A stretch of 64,000 nucleotides of DNA. Origin: Siphonodentalium dalli. Its lineage: Eukaryota; Mollusca; Scaphopoda; Gadilida; Siphonodentaliidae. The notes beneath the pieces are model-generated. The model was not told the origin of the DNA and did not search any database. It worked only from the letters and a program-made list of their open reading frames with translations. Positions 11,233 to 21,539 of this stretch are shown in pieces (position 1 is the stretch's first letter; every line of letters begins with the position of its first letter). The translations under genes were made by a program, and so were the position numbers. The stretch lies in the NCBI GenBank assembly GCA_032622095.1, contig CP136065.1, positions 56,169,949 through 56,233,948 of the forward strand, written 5' to 3'.

Positions 11233-11684
11233 ATCACCACCCACCAACCCCTTCTTTGTGTTTCTGATTTATATTTCTGCATGATTGATATTATCATGTT
11301 CACACTTGTGTGTCAATATAAATTGTGAACGCATTGCTATATGTTTTTGTATCTTGAAGTTAATATGTAAATAAAGATATTAAATAAAAAAAAGTTCGGG
11401 ATTAATGTTGGTCGCATAATTATCAAATTATATAATTAGCCTGGCGCGGATCGTGATATTGTTATTTGGAAAACAACTGCGACTAGCTATTTATATGACC
11501 AACGGAATATATTCTTTCACGCGGTTAATCGGTAAACATGAGTGTGGTGTAAACACTGTAGCGCTCGTATGACCGAGATCTAGTGCCCAAATTTGATATT
11601 CATCTGTTAACTTACTTAAATATACAGCCACGGGGCCGTACACTTATCCACCATCGAATCGTTATTGTTATGTTATAGATTCCA

Positions 11685-12090
11685 AATTAAAGTGATGTGA
11701 AACACTCCGATCAGGTGTTTAGAACGGAATAACAAATAATTACGCCAAAAGTAATTTTCCTAAATTTGATATCCAAATAGTCAGAAAACAGTGTCACTGT
11801 TATAAATGAATTACACGCAGTGACTATTATTGGTCCAATCATTGCCGTAATGTTTATGTCCAATAATGCGTCCTGAATAAATTAGTAAATATTTACATTT
11901 TTGCGCAGTTTTACCGCTGTGTTCTTTGAAATGGTACAGTCGATGTGGTTGAAATTTTCGACAATCTCAGTTCATTGCTACATTCTTCCATTGGGGATAA
12001 TGTTTGGATAAAAACTTATTGGTTTTATTCAATGAAATTAGTCCACACTATGTCTTTAAAGGCACGGGCGGCGTTCGTTGCAGAAATATT
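11685..12090. repeat. Dispersed repeat J, copy 1 (partner 29.95-30.35 kb)
   Basis: 'AAAGTGATGTGAAACACTCC' and, in order, 'GCAGTGACT', 'TAAATATTTAC', 'GCTACATTC', 'ACTAGTCCA'-like and 'ATATGTCTTTGA'-like blocks are shared with 29.95-30.35 kb. The copies are diverged. No coding frame is conserved between them. Confidence 0.5.
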
Positions 12091-12534
12091 TATATTTGTT
12101 CAAATCGCCATAAACAGAAGGAACACCAAAATATATACAGTTCCGCTCATATGCCAAACGTAATCCATCAGCGCGTAAATAGTATATTGTCGCCAAGACG
12201 TATATATATGATGGTGTACGTAAACAAGAGACTGCTCGTGTTACAGAAGTTGTGCTTCTGTTTACACAACACAGCGCAATTCTATTGGTTAATCACACAC
12301 AAATTATATAAACGCTCTTTACTATTTCCATATCAGGAAAACAGTAACAAATAACGCTCTCTGTGTTTACCATATCCGGATCTAAACAAAAGCCAGGAAA
12401 CGTAACGTTTATTGCTTTTGTTTACATAACAAGGGGGGTGGGGGTGACAATAACATACTGTTTATGCCATATTTCTGATTGGCATAAGAACAAAGTCTCT
12501 CTATATCTTACTAGTTCTTCTGTTTATGGCGGAT
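12091..12534. other. No gene recognised
   Basis: Contains 'TTGCTTTTGTTTACATAACAA', also present near 44.61 kb, so part of it is repeat-derived. A 116-codon plus-strand frame overlapping the previous repeat shows no recognisable domain. Confidence 0.35.
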
Positions 12535-12835
12535 TTTGACGGAGGTTAATATTTTAACAGCATACCCACCGCCAAAGCCTCCCGTATATTTAAGCCTTTT
12601 GTTCGCTTCATATATTAAATACATCGGTGTGCACATTCATGGTGGTCGGTCAACCAAGTTTACCTTTATTATACGTTCTTGTCTCCCCGCGGAGGAGGCT
12701 CGGAGTAATACAAGTATACGTGCAGTCGATGGCTCCGTCCGTCCGTATATCCGTACGAAGATTTCGAATTGAACACGTATATAACTCGATACCTGTATTT
12801 ATAAGGTGATGAGAATAAAGAATTGAATTGAATGG
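12535..12835 (+). mobile_element. Possible retroposon 3' end with GAATT-type tail
   Basis: Ends 'GAGAATAAAGAATTGAATTG' followed by another AATG, a polyadenylation-like AATAAA with short tandem words as seen at LINE and SINE 3' ends. The body carries 'GGCTCCGTCCGTCCG'. No coding remnant is recognised. It lies just beyond the 3' boundary of the Penelope-like element. Confidence 0.3.
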
Positions 12836-12851
12836 TCGGATTTCGTTGTCA

Positions 12852-12874
12852 TTTGGTATGGTAGCCCCGTTTTG

Positions 12875-12911
<37 letters not shown>
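12852..12911. repeat. 3' flanking direct repeat plus (TA)n
   Basis: A 30-base direct repeat unit followed by about 30 bases of TA. The same unit is at 16231-16260, beside a TA array of over 100 bases. The interval between unit starts is 3,379 bases. Confidence 0.8.
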
Positions 12912-12914
<3 letters not shown>

Positions 12915-13090
12915 GAAAGTGTGGAGGGCGCTGGCACAGGTCGGTTATCCGATTTCTTATGTAATTATTTCTATGGAACTAGCTAAATTTTGTTAGGTTG
13001 TGTCGGAAATTGACATAAAATATTGTGTTGAGCACAAACAAAGGATAATGATGTTGAAATTGCTAAAAAGCTAATTGAACTGCGTGTTAA

Positions 13091-15469
13091 TCAAGGTCTG
13101 AGTCTAGATCGAACGAGCATATCTCTCAAACTGGGATTTTTCTTGTAGGCAATAATAACCCGTTTGTCGAGAGGCTCGGTCAATTTAGTGTTTAATAATG
13201 CAAAGTTTTTTCTGAAAATGTTTGCGATTTCAACATTTCTACGATTGTAGATCAGAGGAAAGCACAAGAAATTTCGAGAAACACCTTTGTAGTCAATGTT
13301 AAGTCCGAACGGAAGATATGTTTTAAGTACGCCCATCCAATGATTTTCGCGTTCTAGGCGTATTGAATCGGTTTGGTCTTCGTCGGCTAGAATTGGTGTC
13401 TGTTCTATTGGCTGAAAGCTGAAATGGGATTTAATGTCATGATTAGATGAGTTGAAATGATCGGAAATTTGCATGTCGAGTTTTTTGCGAACACTGGAAA
13501 GATGATTAGACATTCTAACTTTGAGAGAGGTTTTTGTTTGTCCAACATATTGTATACGGCATCTTTTGCATGTGATTAAGTAAATTACATTTTTAGAATC
13601 ACAATTAAGTTCGCTATGCATTTGATACGATATGCGTGTTTGTTCGCTGGTGAAAGTGTTACTAGTATTGATATATCCTATTGTATTGATGTAACATCGT
13701 TTTTTGTGACAAAATGAGGCTGAACCATTACCCAACACCGGTCGATTGTGCCGTATCCTTGTTGGCTCAGTCGATGTTGGGTCATGGCGTAACGATTCCA
13801 ATTCTCTGAGAGTTTCGGACTTTACTTGGCGCAGTAATCTACTAGAGTAGCCGCGCGGTCGTAAAGCCTGGAACAGCACTGAACAAGCTTGATTTAGGTC
13901 GCTTCTGTTCGTGCAGTTCCGGTGGTATCGAATGATTTGAGATTTAATCAATCCATTGAACAGTTTTGGCGGATGGAAAGATTTACGATGAAGAAGCTGG
14001 TGAGAGTCCGTTGGTTTCGTAAAAAGTTTTGTATCTAAAATGTTGCATGATGTAAATTGTGGGCCCTTAAATATTGTTAAATCAAGGAAATCAATGCTGG
14101 TTTGCGATATTGATTCTTTGAGTTTGATTGATTCGTCATGACTGTTCAAGATGTCCAAGAACACCCTAAACTCATCCAGACCATGAGTCCAAATGATAAA
14201 TATGTCGTCCAAGAATCTGTAATAGGCTAATGGTTGTTTATCAGATTTGGCTAAGGCGCCTTTCTCCCACTCTGCAACAAAAATTGAGGCAAAATTAGGA
14301 CTAAACTTCTTGCCCATACTGCAGCCGGAGACCTGTAAATAATATCGTCCATTAAATTCAAAGTCATTCCCTTTAAGAGAAAGTTCTAATAATTGAAGTA
14401 GTTCATCTCCAGGTCTATGAGGATCATGGTGGAAATCAAATGCATTCTTAATTGACTTTAATCCGGCATCGATTCCAATATTTGTATACATAGATTCCAC
14501 GTCGAGACTAATTAGGTAAGCAGAAGATGGAACTTCAATTTTCGACAATTTAATGAGGAAGTCCTCCGTGTCTTTTAGATAGCTCGGATGGCGGGTAGCA
14601 ATTGGTTTCAAATAGAAATCAATAAACTCCGAAATGTGGTACGACTCCGAAGCCACGTCGCTGATGATGGGGCGACCGGGTGGTGTGTATGGATTAGTCC
14701 AACAGCTCAAAGGTTTGTGTATTTTAGGTAGCAAATAAAATGTCCTATTATTGGATTCAGGTTTTGCAATTAGATACTGAACATGTTTTTTCTTTAAAAC
14801 GTCCTGGTCCAGCAAGCTTTTGAGAATGAGATTGAATTTTAAAACATTGGATTTCCAAATTGGCTCATCCAATGGTTTGTAATATTTAGTGTTGCTTAAT
14901 TGGCGCGTCGCTTCTAGAATGTAATTTTCTTTAGACATGATGACGAGCGAGCTGCCTTTGTCACAAGGTTTGATTACAATGTTTTTATTGCTGCGAAGAG
15001 TTTTTAGTGCAGTTCTTTCAACTTTAGTGAGGTTATCCTCGTTGTGAAATTTTGGTAAATTTGTGATGTCGGTTTTGACTAAGCCAGCGACCTCGGGAAT
15101 GGAGTGGTCAATCTGGCGATCAGAGGGGGTCCATATCGAAGGTTCTTTAAATTGATCTTTTAAACCTGTCGAATTGCGAAAGAAATCAGCCATAGCTGTT
15201 ACTTCCCTAAATTGCATGCTTGCTGGACCGCCGTTCATTTCCATGGCATACATAGAGTCTGGTAAAACCAATGTTCCATCCTCCGTCTCAACAACATGTG
15301 GTGTTTCTTTGAGATCGGGTGGGGTAGGAACACAGGTTAGACCATACCTAAGTATTGATTTCTCACCAGCGCTCAGGGAAAGGTCGGGTACAAGATTGAC
15401 TATCTCGGTGCCGAGACCGACTCTTTCCGCATGGCTGATGCCCTTCTGAGGAATTAGTTTAAATGACCT
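13091..15469 (-). CDS. Reverse transcriptase with C-terminal GIY-YIG endonuclease (PLE ORF2)
   Basis: Copies element RNA into DNA and nicks target DNA. Numbering 726 residues from the TTG codon at 15271: KPCDKGSSLVIM (about 101-112) is an early RT motif; LPKIHKP (181-187); GRPIISDVAS (199-208); LISLDVESMYTN (253-264) with motif A Asp; SGCSMGKKFSPNFA (315-328); YRFLDDIFIIW (351-361) with the catalytic Asp pair; IDFLDLTI (393-400). A Cys pair (FCHKKRC, about 520-526) precedes the GIY-YIG domain: NVIYLITCKRC then YVGQT (575-579), with R586 and the ERENHW segment (641-646). The frame has no ATG near its start. It is open to 15469, adding about 66 residues including GLTCVPTPPDLKE, a PLE-like N-terminal motif. 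It overlaps the SGNH frame in -1 phase. The stop is at 13091-13093. Confidence 0.9.
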   Translation of the reverse strand, partial: RSFKLIPQKGISHAERVGLGTEIVNLVPDLSLSAGEKSILRYGLTCVPTPPDLKETPHVVETEDGTLVLPDSMYAMEMNGGPASMQFREVTAMADFFRNSTGLKDQFKEPSIWTPSDRQIDHSIPEVAGLVKTDITNLPKFHNEDNLTKVERTALKTLRSNKNIVIKPCDKGSSLVIMSKENYILEATRQLSNTKYYKPLDEPIWKSNVLKFNLILKSLLDQDVLKKKHVQYLIAKPESNNRTFYLLPKIHKPLSCWTNPYTPPGRPIISDVASESYHISEFIDFYLKPIATRHPSYLKDTEDFLIKLSKIEVPSSAYLISLDVESMYTNIGIDAGLKSIKNAFDFHHDPHRPGDELLQLLELSLKGNDFEFNGRYYLQVSGCSMGKKFSPNFASIFVAEWEKGALAKSDKQPLAYYRFLDDIFIIWTHGLDEFRVFLDILNSHDESIKLKESISQTSIDFLDLTIFKGPQFTSCNILDTKLFTKPTDSHQLLHRKSFHPPKLFNGLIKSQIIRYHRNCTNRSDLNQACSVLFQALRPRGYSSRLLRQVKSETLRELESLRHDPTSTEPTRIRHNRPVLGNGSASFCHKKRCYINTIGYINTSNTFTSEQTRISYQMHSELNCDSKNVIYLITCKRCRIQYVGQTKTSLKVRMSNHLSSVRKKLDMQISDHFNSSNHDIKSHFSFQPIEQTPILADEDQTDSIRLERENHWMGVLKTYLPFGLNIDYKGVSRNFLCFPLIYNRRNVEIANIFRKNFALLNTKLTEPLDKRVIIAYKKNPSLRDMLVRSRLRP

Positions 15470-15975
15470 TTAAAGATGTTGGTCCAGCCTTGGTAGATTT
15501 TCGCCGCCGTCTGTGATGTCCAGTGGATGTTGTCATTCTCCACGTGAAAGTCGCGGGGGGGTATTGCCTGTATGACCTTGAGGTTCTGTGTCTGACGAGC
15601 TTGGCTGTTAATGGCACGCAGAACATCCTGGTCCCTAGAATCTAAACTGAATGAGATATTTATTTCCTGAAAATGAAGTGTCGCATTAGGAAAAACTTTT
15701 CGGAAATTACTAACCATGTTAGTTACCCTGCTTTTAGCTGTGGTGCCTGCTGTTTTGCCTTTGTCGTTGTCTGTCTTCCAGTCCTCTCGGTTGTTGATGC
15801 CAATGTTGATGATGACGTGTCGAGGTGTCTTTTCTGGCTTCGATTTCAGTTTGTGGGCCATGTTGCAGAAATGACCTAAATTGCCACCTGGGTAAGAAGC
15901 AATACAAACATTTTTGGGAGGATCGATATCGATCCGGGACACATTAGAAGAGCCTAAAATAACAACACGGTTTTT
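15454..15975 (-). CDS. SGNH/GDSL-hydrolase-like ORF upstream of the PLE RT
   Basis: The frame is open from the stop at 15976-15978 to TAA at 15454-15456. It shows the SGNH blocks in order: RVVILGSSNVSRI with the Gly-x-Ser nucleophile, ASYPGGNLGHF with the block II Gly, IINIGINNRED with the block III Asn, and NDNIHWTSQTAAKI with the Asp-x-x-His pair near the C-terminus. SGNH/esterase domains are known in accessory ORFs of some CR1-type LINEs and tyrosine-recombinase retrotransposons. I do not recall one as a standard part of a Penelope-like element. No ATG starts the domain (15942 is GTG), and the upstream Ser/Pro-rich region is in another frame, joined at an A7 tract. It probably forms the N-terminus of a SGNH-RT-endonuclease polyprotein. 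Confidence 0.75.
   Translation of the reverse strand, partial: KNRVVILGSSNVSRIDIDPPKNVCIASYPGGNLGHFCNMAHKLKSKPEKTPRHVIINIGINNREDWKTDNDKGKTAGTTAKSRVTNMVSNFRKVFPNATLHFQEINISFSLDSRDQDVLRAINSQARQTQNLKVIQAIPPRDFHVENDNIHWTSQTAAKIYQGWTNIFKGHLN
15457..15463 (-). promoter_or_regulatory. Candidate -1 ribosomal frameshift site U UUA AAC
   Basis: On the minus strand the SGNH frame reads CAT TTA AAC TAA. The heptamer T TTA AAC fits the X XXY YYZ rule in the zero frame and is the same heptamer used by coronaviruses. A one-base slip gives TTT AAA CTA ATT, exactly the RT frame. Downstream 'TCTCGGCACCGAGA' can form a short stem, but about 40 bases away, further than the usual 5-9, so no clear stimulator is identified. 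Confidence 0.65.
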
Positions 15976-15976
15976 T

Positions 15977-16230
15977 TATCTGTTTAGGGAAGGACCAATC
16001 CTTCTTAGGGCCAGGTTGACGAAATTTATAAAATTTGGATACCTTAGGTGATGTTGATAATACCTCGGCATACGATGGTGATGATGTTGAAATCGCTGGC
16101 GATGTCATCGAAGCAATGGAACCAACAGGCGAAGGAGGGCTGGAAGAGATGTGCTTTGGTGGTGTTGTTTTCTTGGCTGGTGAATTTTGAAGTGATGTAT
16201 TTGGTGGAGTGGATATGCGTGACGTCCGTG
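15977..16230 (-). CDS. Ser/Pro/Thr-rich N-terminal region of PLE ORF1 (frame-broken)
   Basis: The minus-strand frame reads low-complexity sequence such as [20 protein letters not shown] and SSSPPSPVG, then basic [13 protein letters not shown], with no stop until it runs into the A7 tract (15971-15977). One base fewer in that tract would join it to KNRVVILGSS of the SGNH domain. An in-frame ATG lies at 16106-16108. A homopolymer error, a mutation or a second shift could explain the break. The composition suggests a disordered, possibly RNA-binding leader. Confidence 0.55.
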
Positions 16231-16256
16231 GTTTTGGTATGGTAGCCCCGTTTTGA

Positions 16257-16368
<112 letters not shown>

Positions 16369-16369
16369 G

Positions 16370-17480
16370 CGGTTTCGTCCATTTGTTTTACCAATTGTCC
16401 CAATGCCAATTGTTGTATGGATATATATATACATGTATTTATGGCAATACAATATGTTCAAACAATTTGCTTTACCAAAGTTACGGCCTGGTCTTATTGT
16501 AATACCACCTTACTTCCAATATATATGCATGCGGTCCAGCTAAATATACGATTTATGACATTCAATCAGCAGTATGCCGCGTGCAAGATATGACAAGAAA
16601 GCGAATCAGAATCAAGCAAGCTTGTTCCCAGGTGAGAAACATGTGTTTCTGGTCGAAGAAGCAACACAGGTAATGTCAGTGAACACCTGTAAATTACAGG
16701 GTACCTCCACATTGAAGCATATAAACAGCGGCTGTTAACGACCGTATAGCCTTGCGTGGTTCCACCCTGTTGAATGAATGGAAGGAAACCATTTAAGAAT
16801 GGCCTTCACACACTAACATAGTCCAAATACTAGTCAACCAAGGAATGTGGTAAAATGTGAGGGTTCGTTGTATTTCCATCAGCTGATTTGCGCGTGTGGT
16901 TTCCGTGCCAAAATTATTACCCGTGATATGATTATTGTACTAATTATTCAATCAGCTGAGTAAACAGATAGGTAATTTAGTGTTTTATGCTGCTTTTATA
17001 CATACGCGTTACACCTTGACTGATCGCTGCATGTTGCATATTTGTGGCGGGCAAACCGAGGTGAACTTGATTGTTTGGTTTCACGTTCCTGTGAATAGTT
17101 ATCCGAAATCTGGGCTCCGATCAGATTAAATAAAACCTTGCACCAAAGGACGTGGAGAAACGGTGTTTGTTGTGGTGTCAAACATACAATTTCTAACTGC
17201 ACCGGCCACCCCTTGAAATTCACAACTCAGGGAAAACTTTATTTGCACCCCCCCCTTAACATATAATTTTCCAACTGATACCTCAAACTTGCAAACCGAT
17301 TGGTGCATTTTCCAACTTAACACTCCGTATCAAAGTGTTTTTAAGGTCAGTTTGTCAATCAAAAATGTTTAATATTCTAAACATAGAAACTTTTCCTGTC
17401 CCAGATGTTGGGGAAAATTATGGCAAAAAAATAATTTTCTAAATCAGCTCTTGCTGAACAGCCTCTCTGACTCAATATTA
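16370..17480. other. No gene recognised
   Basis: Only short frames and no repeat partner noticed elsewhere in the window. A run of C near 17249 is the only simple sequence. Confidence 0.4.
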
Positions 17481-17739
17481 TTAACACTTTCATGAGGTCC
17501 ATGACGGGAATGCGCTGGTGCAGCATTAAAATCATGTACCAGTGCATTATCTTATATGTGCGAGAGCCGTGCATATATAAGAAAATGCAGTGGCGTACAA
17601 GGTCAAGGTAGATATTGTTAGGCCAATATATTCTCTTATATATGCGAGGCTCCCCGTGGGAGACTCGCATATATAAGATAATGCATTGGCACAGGGTTTT
17701 CTAAAAATTTGACGAAGCTCCAGTCATGGAAGGGTTCAA
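17481..17739 (-). mobile_element. Family A double-hairpin element
   Basis: Starts TTAACACTTTCATGA and ends near AGTCATGGAAGGGTTCAA. The second hairpin (TATATATGCGAGG / ACTCGCATATATAAG) is intact and the first is degenerate. Orientation is reversed relative to most copies, with the 'GCTGGTGCAGCATTAAA' end on the left. A TTAA footprint with CCC-starting ends fits a piggyBac-type non-autonomous element (inference). Confidence 0.7.
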
Positions 17740-17809
17740 TTATACCCGATCAATACAGAATGTTTAGGGAAGACACACACCATCTTTAAAGAAAATGGCC
17801 AACGAAGAC

Positions 17810-17944
17810 TTAACCCTTTCTTTACTGAATGGATTCTTCCATTCATTTATAAAAGTATACATTGAAATGGTCTATTATTCACTGGAGGGATGTTCAGGAA
17901 ATACCAGACGACAAACAATTCAAGTGTAGGATTCTTATTCCTTG
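17810..17944 (+). mobile_element. Family C element, truncated
   Basis: Begins TTAACCCTTTCTTTACTGAA and follows the family to 'TTCTTATTCCTTGG'. The stem (GTTCAGATAATAAG...) and right end are absent. Confidence 0.6.
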
Positions 17945-18649
17945 GGGGGGATGTAATATTGTTTTGGGGCCTGTCACCCCCATCATACACTACTGTTTTT
18001 TTGCGATCCATCACCCCCCCCCCCCCACCCCATCTCCTCTCCGATAATTAATATTTTGCCTTTACAAGAAATTTGCTTTTACACATGTTGATACACATTA
18101 AATGTTAGTGTAATTCACTGAGCTAGGGCTACCATACAGTGTGTAATATACTATACATTTTATAGCAAAATTGGTGCAAATATTCTATACATAGAGACCT
18201 GTGTTCATGGTCACAAAGAAATTTGGCAGCCACACAATAAGGAAATGGGGTAATCATTATGTTATTTATAGTACATGAATACATTAACCAGGATATTAAA
18301 TGTCTCATCGTTAACTGTCCCAATTTTTTTTCTCCGAAATGAGACTAATTGCCCATGTTATGACTGTGTTCCAAGAATAGTTTGACACACACTAGCTGTA
18401 AAACACCATGATCGAGACTAGTTAGTCATTAACTGAGATTTTTTTAGCACCATAAAGTAAGCTGAGTGTTTGTCAAATGAATTATTGTGTGGTTGATCAA
18501 ACACAAAGTCCATACATAAAATTTAGCATACTGACCACAATGAACATAGGCTACACAAGGTAGTGACCTGTAAGTTGCAAATACAGATACGAGGAAGGAA
18601 TCTGATAACAAAGAGTCAGGGGCGATGGCAGCTTTATTATATAAGATTT

Positions 18650-18671
18650 GGTGGGGGGGGGGGGGGGGGGG
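18650..18671. repeat. Poly-G tract
   Basis: About 20 consecutive G. A shorter poly-C lies at about 18017-18027. Confidence 0.9.
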
Positions 18672-18721
18672 TTGTCGCCAATTTATTATAGGGATAGTCT
18701 CAAATAATAGTGAGATGTACG

Positions 18722-19138
18722 CAAGCCTTGAAATAGTGTCATTTGCAGAATGAGGTCCCACAGAGGGTGAATTTACTGACGCTACCCCCATCCTGAAGTC
18801 AGTTTGTACACATTATACGGTCATTCTTCATAGGCCTTGTCTTATGCGAAGTATTTATAGTCTCAAATTAACATTGTTTTTAGTTATTTTTTCCCTTCTG
18901 TTCAGTTTCTATATCCCCAAATTTGCAGAAGATAAAATGCATAATCGATGTGACTAATGGGTGAATATCGCCAACTTCAACTGGGGAACTTCAATCTGAT
19001 CCTAGGTCTCCCATAGCAGTTGACACCTGAGCAGAATGAAGTTCCTAGAGGGTGAATTTGGTGACGGGATAGCGTGACTAAATTCACCCTCTGGGGGGCC
19101 TCATTCTGCAAATGACAAACACGCTATTTCAAGCCGTG
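18722..19138. mobile_element. Family D element with a hairpin at each end
   Basis: Left end CAAGCCTTGAAATAGTG; right end the complement of a close variant. Each end contains GCAGAATGAGGTCCC...GGGTGAATTTAGTGACG-type sequence, and the right one folds on itself (CACTAAATTCACCC / GGGTGAATTTGGTGAC). The roughly 230-base middle is shared with 27.75-28.19 kb. No coding capacity. Confidence 0.65.
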
Positions 19139-19329
19139 GATCAGTCTGAGTAAACTCATACCTAAATATTCATTACAACATTACTGGCCGTGGATGTACG
19201 TTGATGAACTTCTAACTTCACCCATGAAGCACCCACATATTATATAACTATCAGATATAGCTGCAGGGAACAATATTATGCTATGTTGTTTCTAAACGAA
19301 TTCCTTGCAACATTCCACAGCAGTTTCTT

Positions 19330-20380
19330 TATCCTTTTGGTGACGGGGGATGCGCTGATGCAGCATTAAAGATCATGTGCCATTTTCTTATATATATGCG
19401 AGTCTCCCATGCATAGGGAGCCTTGCATATGTGAGACAAGGGTTGTGCATCAAAGATATCTTGGTCGAGTTTTTTGCCTATAAGAGTGCATCTGTCTGAC
19501 CTAGAATCACTAAGAATGGACTAACTATTAAAAGAACCATAACTCAGAACTAAGGGATACAACTCATGTAAAAACAAGATGGCTGCCAGCGGCCATGATT
19601 TTCATCGAAAATCGTTCAGATTCGATAGCTCCCATGTCTCCCATCTACAGGTGATCCTGGCGGCGACGTTTTTTTTTTTAACCGAGTTCGCAAAAAATGG
19701 CAAGCACCCATCTAGAGGTCACCCCGAGGATACATATGAAGTTTGGTGATGATCGGATGAGGGATATGCTCTGTAGGGTGTGCTAAAGGATTTAGTGATG
19801 CAAAGAGTAAAATCCAAGATAGCTGCCGGCGACCATGTTTTTCATAGCAAATCATTCAAATTTGATAGCTCCCATCTAGAAGTGATCATAAATAAGCCTG
19901 TAAAGTTTCAAACATTTTCTCCAATAAATGTGGTCTGTTGGGTGTGCCAAAGGATTTAGTGATGCAGAGTAAAATCCAAGATGGTTGCTTCAACTTGCTG
20001 GCGGTCATGTTTTTCATCGAAAATCGTTCAAATTTGACAGCTCCCATCCAGAGATGATCCTAGACTCATATACCGAATATCGTTGAAATCGGTCAAAGTT
20101 TGTACGAGTTAGCGAACGATCAAAATCGCTATAAAAAAGAAGAGACAAACTATAAAAGATTTGACAAACCTGGTTTTCGAACTCGAGCTAGATATTGTTG
20201 CAACAGACCCATATACCAAATATCAATTAAATCGGTCGACGCTTGTTTGGGTTATTGCGCTAACGGTCTCGCGACCGCCTACCGACCTCGCCAAAGCATA
20301 AGTCGAGTTCTATATAATAACAAAAACTCGACTAAAAGTGCACTGGCTTCCTAGGTCAAGTTAAATATTGTTAGGATAAT
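19330..20380 (-). mobile_element. Family A element interrupted by a tandem block
   Basis: The left part ('GTGACGGGGGATGCGCTGAT', 'TATATATATGCGAGTCTCCC', 'AGCCTTGCATATGTGAGA') stops at about 19440. The continuation 'GTGCACTGGCTTCCTAGGTC' and 'AAATATTGTTAGG' appears at about 20337. The intervening 0.9 kb is a different tandem repeat, so that block inserted into, or replaced part of, the element. Confidence 0.5.
19440..20337. repeat. Tandem block related to the 43.1-kb and 57.2-58.2-kb repeats
   Basis: Recurring words are 'AAAGGATTTAGTGATGCA', 'GTAAAATCCAAGATGG', 'TTTTTCATCGAAAATCGTTC' and 'GATAGCTCCCATCTAGA'. Units are roughly 150-180 bases and diverged. Related units lie at 43.02-43.40 and 57.22-58.20 kb. 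Confidence 0.6.
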
Positions 20381-20462
20381 AATAAAATTGACTAATAGTC
20401 ATTCTTGTTTATCCCCAGTGGTTGGATGGTTCGTAGAGTGACAAGCAGTCGCAGACGACGGT

Positions 20463-20463
<1 letters not shown>

Positions 20464-20493
<30 letters not shown>
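20464..20493. repeat. Poly-C tract
   Basis: About 29 consecutive C, one of the longest homopolymers in the window. The exact length is likely to be unreliable in any assembly. Confidence 0.9.
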
Positions 20494-20494
<1 letters not shown>

Positions 20495-20569
20495 CCGAAA
20501 TGTGCAGTTGGGGAAGTGCATTCTCAATAATGTTTGCGTTATCAGTATGTGCTATACAAGAGGTGGGAT

Positions 20570-21060
20570 TTTGTCAAAAAGCCTGGCTTGCGAACTCATT
20601 TTAGGTACTGACATTTGTGGAAATTAGCCATGTGACGTCGCCCATAAATTGCACAAAAAATAATAAACAAAGTCCAATAACTCTGCTGAAAATATCCGAC
20701 CGGACCTGGTTTGCGAACTCGTTCCAGATACTGGTCAAGTGAACTCATACACCAAATATCTTTGAAATCCGTTGAGATTTGTGGAAATGAGCCCTGTGAC
20801 GTCGTCTATTTGCTATTTGGTAAATTCGACAAAAATAATAAACAAAGTCCAATAACTCCGGTAAATATATCCGGCCGGACCTGGCTTGCGAACTCGTTCT
20901 AGGTAATGGTCAGGTGAACTCATATACCAAAACTCTTTGAAATCCGTTGACATTTGTTCAAGTTATGACTCTTACAAATTCGGGACGGACTGCTATACAG
21001 ACGGGCGGACGGAACCCATTCCTATATCCCCCGCCAAATTGAAAATTTGCGGGGGATAAA
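20570..21060. repeat. Tandem block, about 170-bp units
   Basis: 'GGCTTGCGAACTCGTTCTAG' variants, 'TTTGAAATCCGTTGA' and 'AATAATAAACAAAGTCCAAT' recur two to three times. The block ends in 'CCCCCGCCAAATTG' and 'AATTTGCGGGGGATAAA', an inverted pair. Confidence 0.65.
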
Positions 21061-21539
21061 AATCCACTCAATCTCATAGTCCATGAGATAGAACTGTAAA
21101 AATGCATAAATAAAATTTTGGCTGCACCCCAAGGGGGGGGGGGGGGGGGGCAAAGGTTTTATTGCTTAATATGATAGTAAGATATGTTCTGATCAAAATC
21201 TCACTTGTTGGCCCTTGATTTAGGTGTCCCGTTTTCACAAAAAAATTAGAATTAATTTTGAGCTTATTTTGTAGAACTCACAATGCTGGTCACAGAACCG
21301 TAAACCATTTTAATATTCGTCAAATATTTTTTGAGTTCTGGACATTTCTGTACCAAAAAAAATAAAAATTTTGGTGGGAGTCAGGGTCAGATTTTAGGAC
21401 GTGTATTACACGGTATTTAAATGTTTTGGGTCGTGCCCCTCTTGATAGATATGGGGGGGGGGGGCGAGTGGTGTTTCCCCGACATATTGCTTGGAGCATT
21501 GGGAACAAGTAATGAGACAGACGCAGTTGCGTGTGGAAC

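Larger units (their letters stand above)
9345..11393 (+). mobile_element. Poly(A)-tailed retroposed insertion with 13-bp target duplication
   Basis: GTTCGGGATTAAT occurs at 9332-9344 and at 11394-11406. Just before the right copy is an A-rich tail ('AAATAAAGATATTAAAT' followed by eight or more A), as expected for target-primed reverse transcription. The 2,049-base insert holds two LINE-like coding remnants in opposite orientation, a GGACCGG palindrome cluster and a C tract. It looks like a rearranged, 5'-truncated LINE, possibly with later insertions. Confidence 0.65.
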
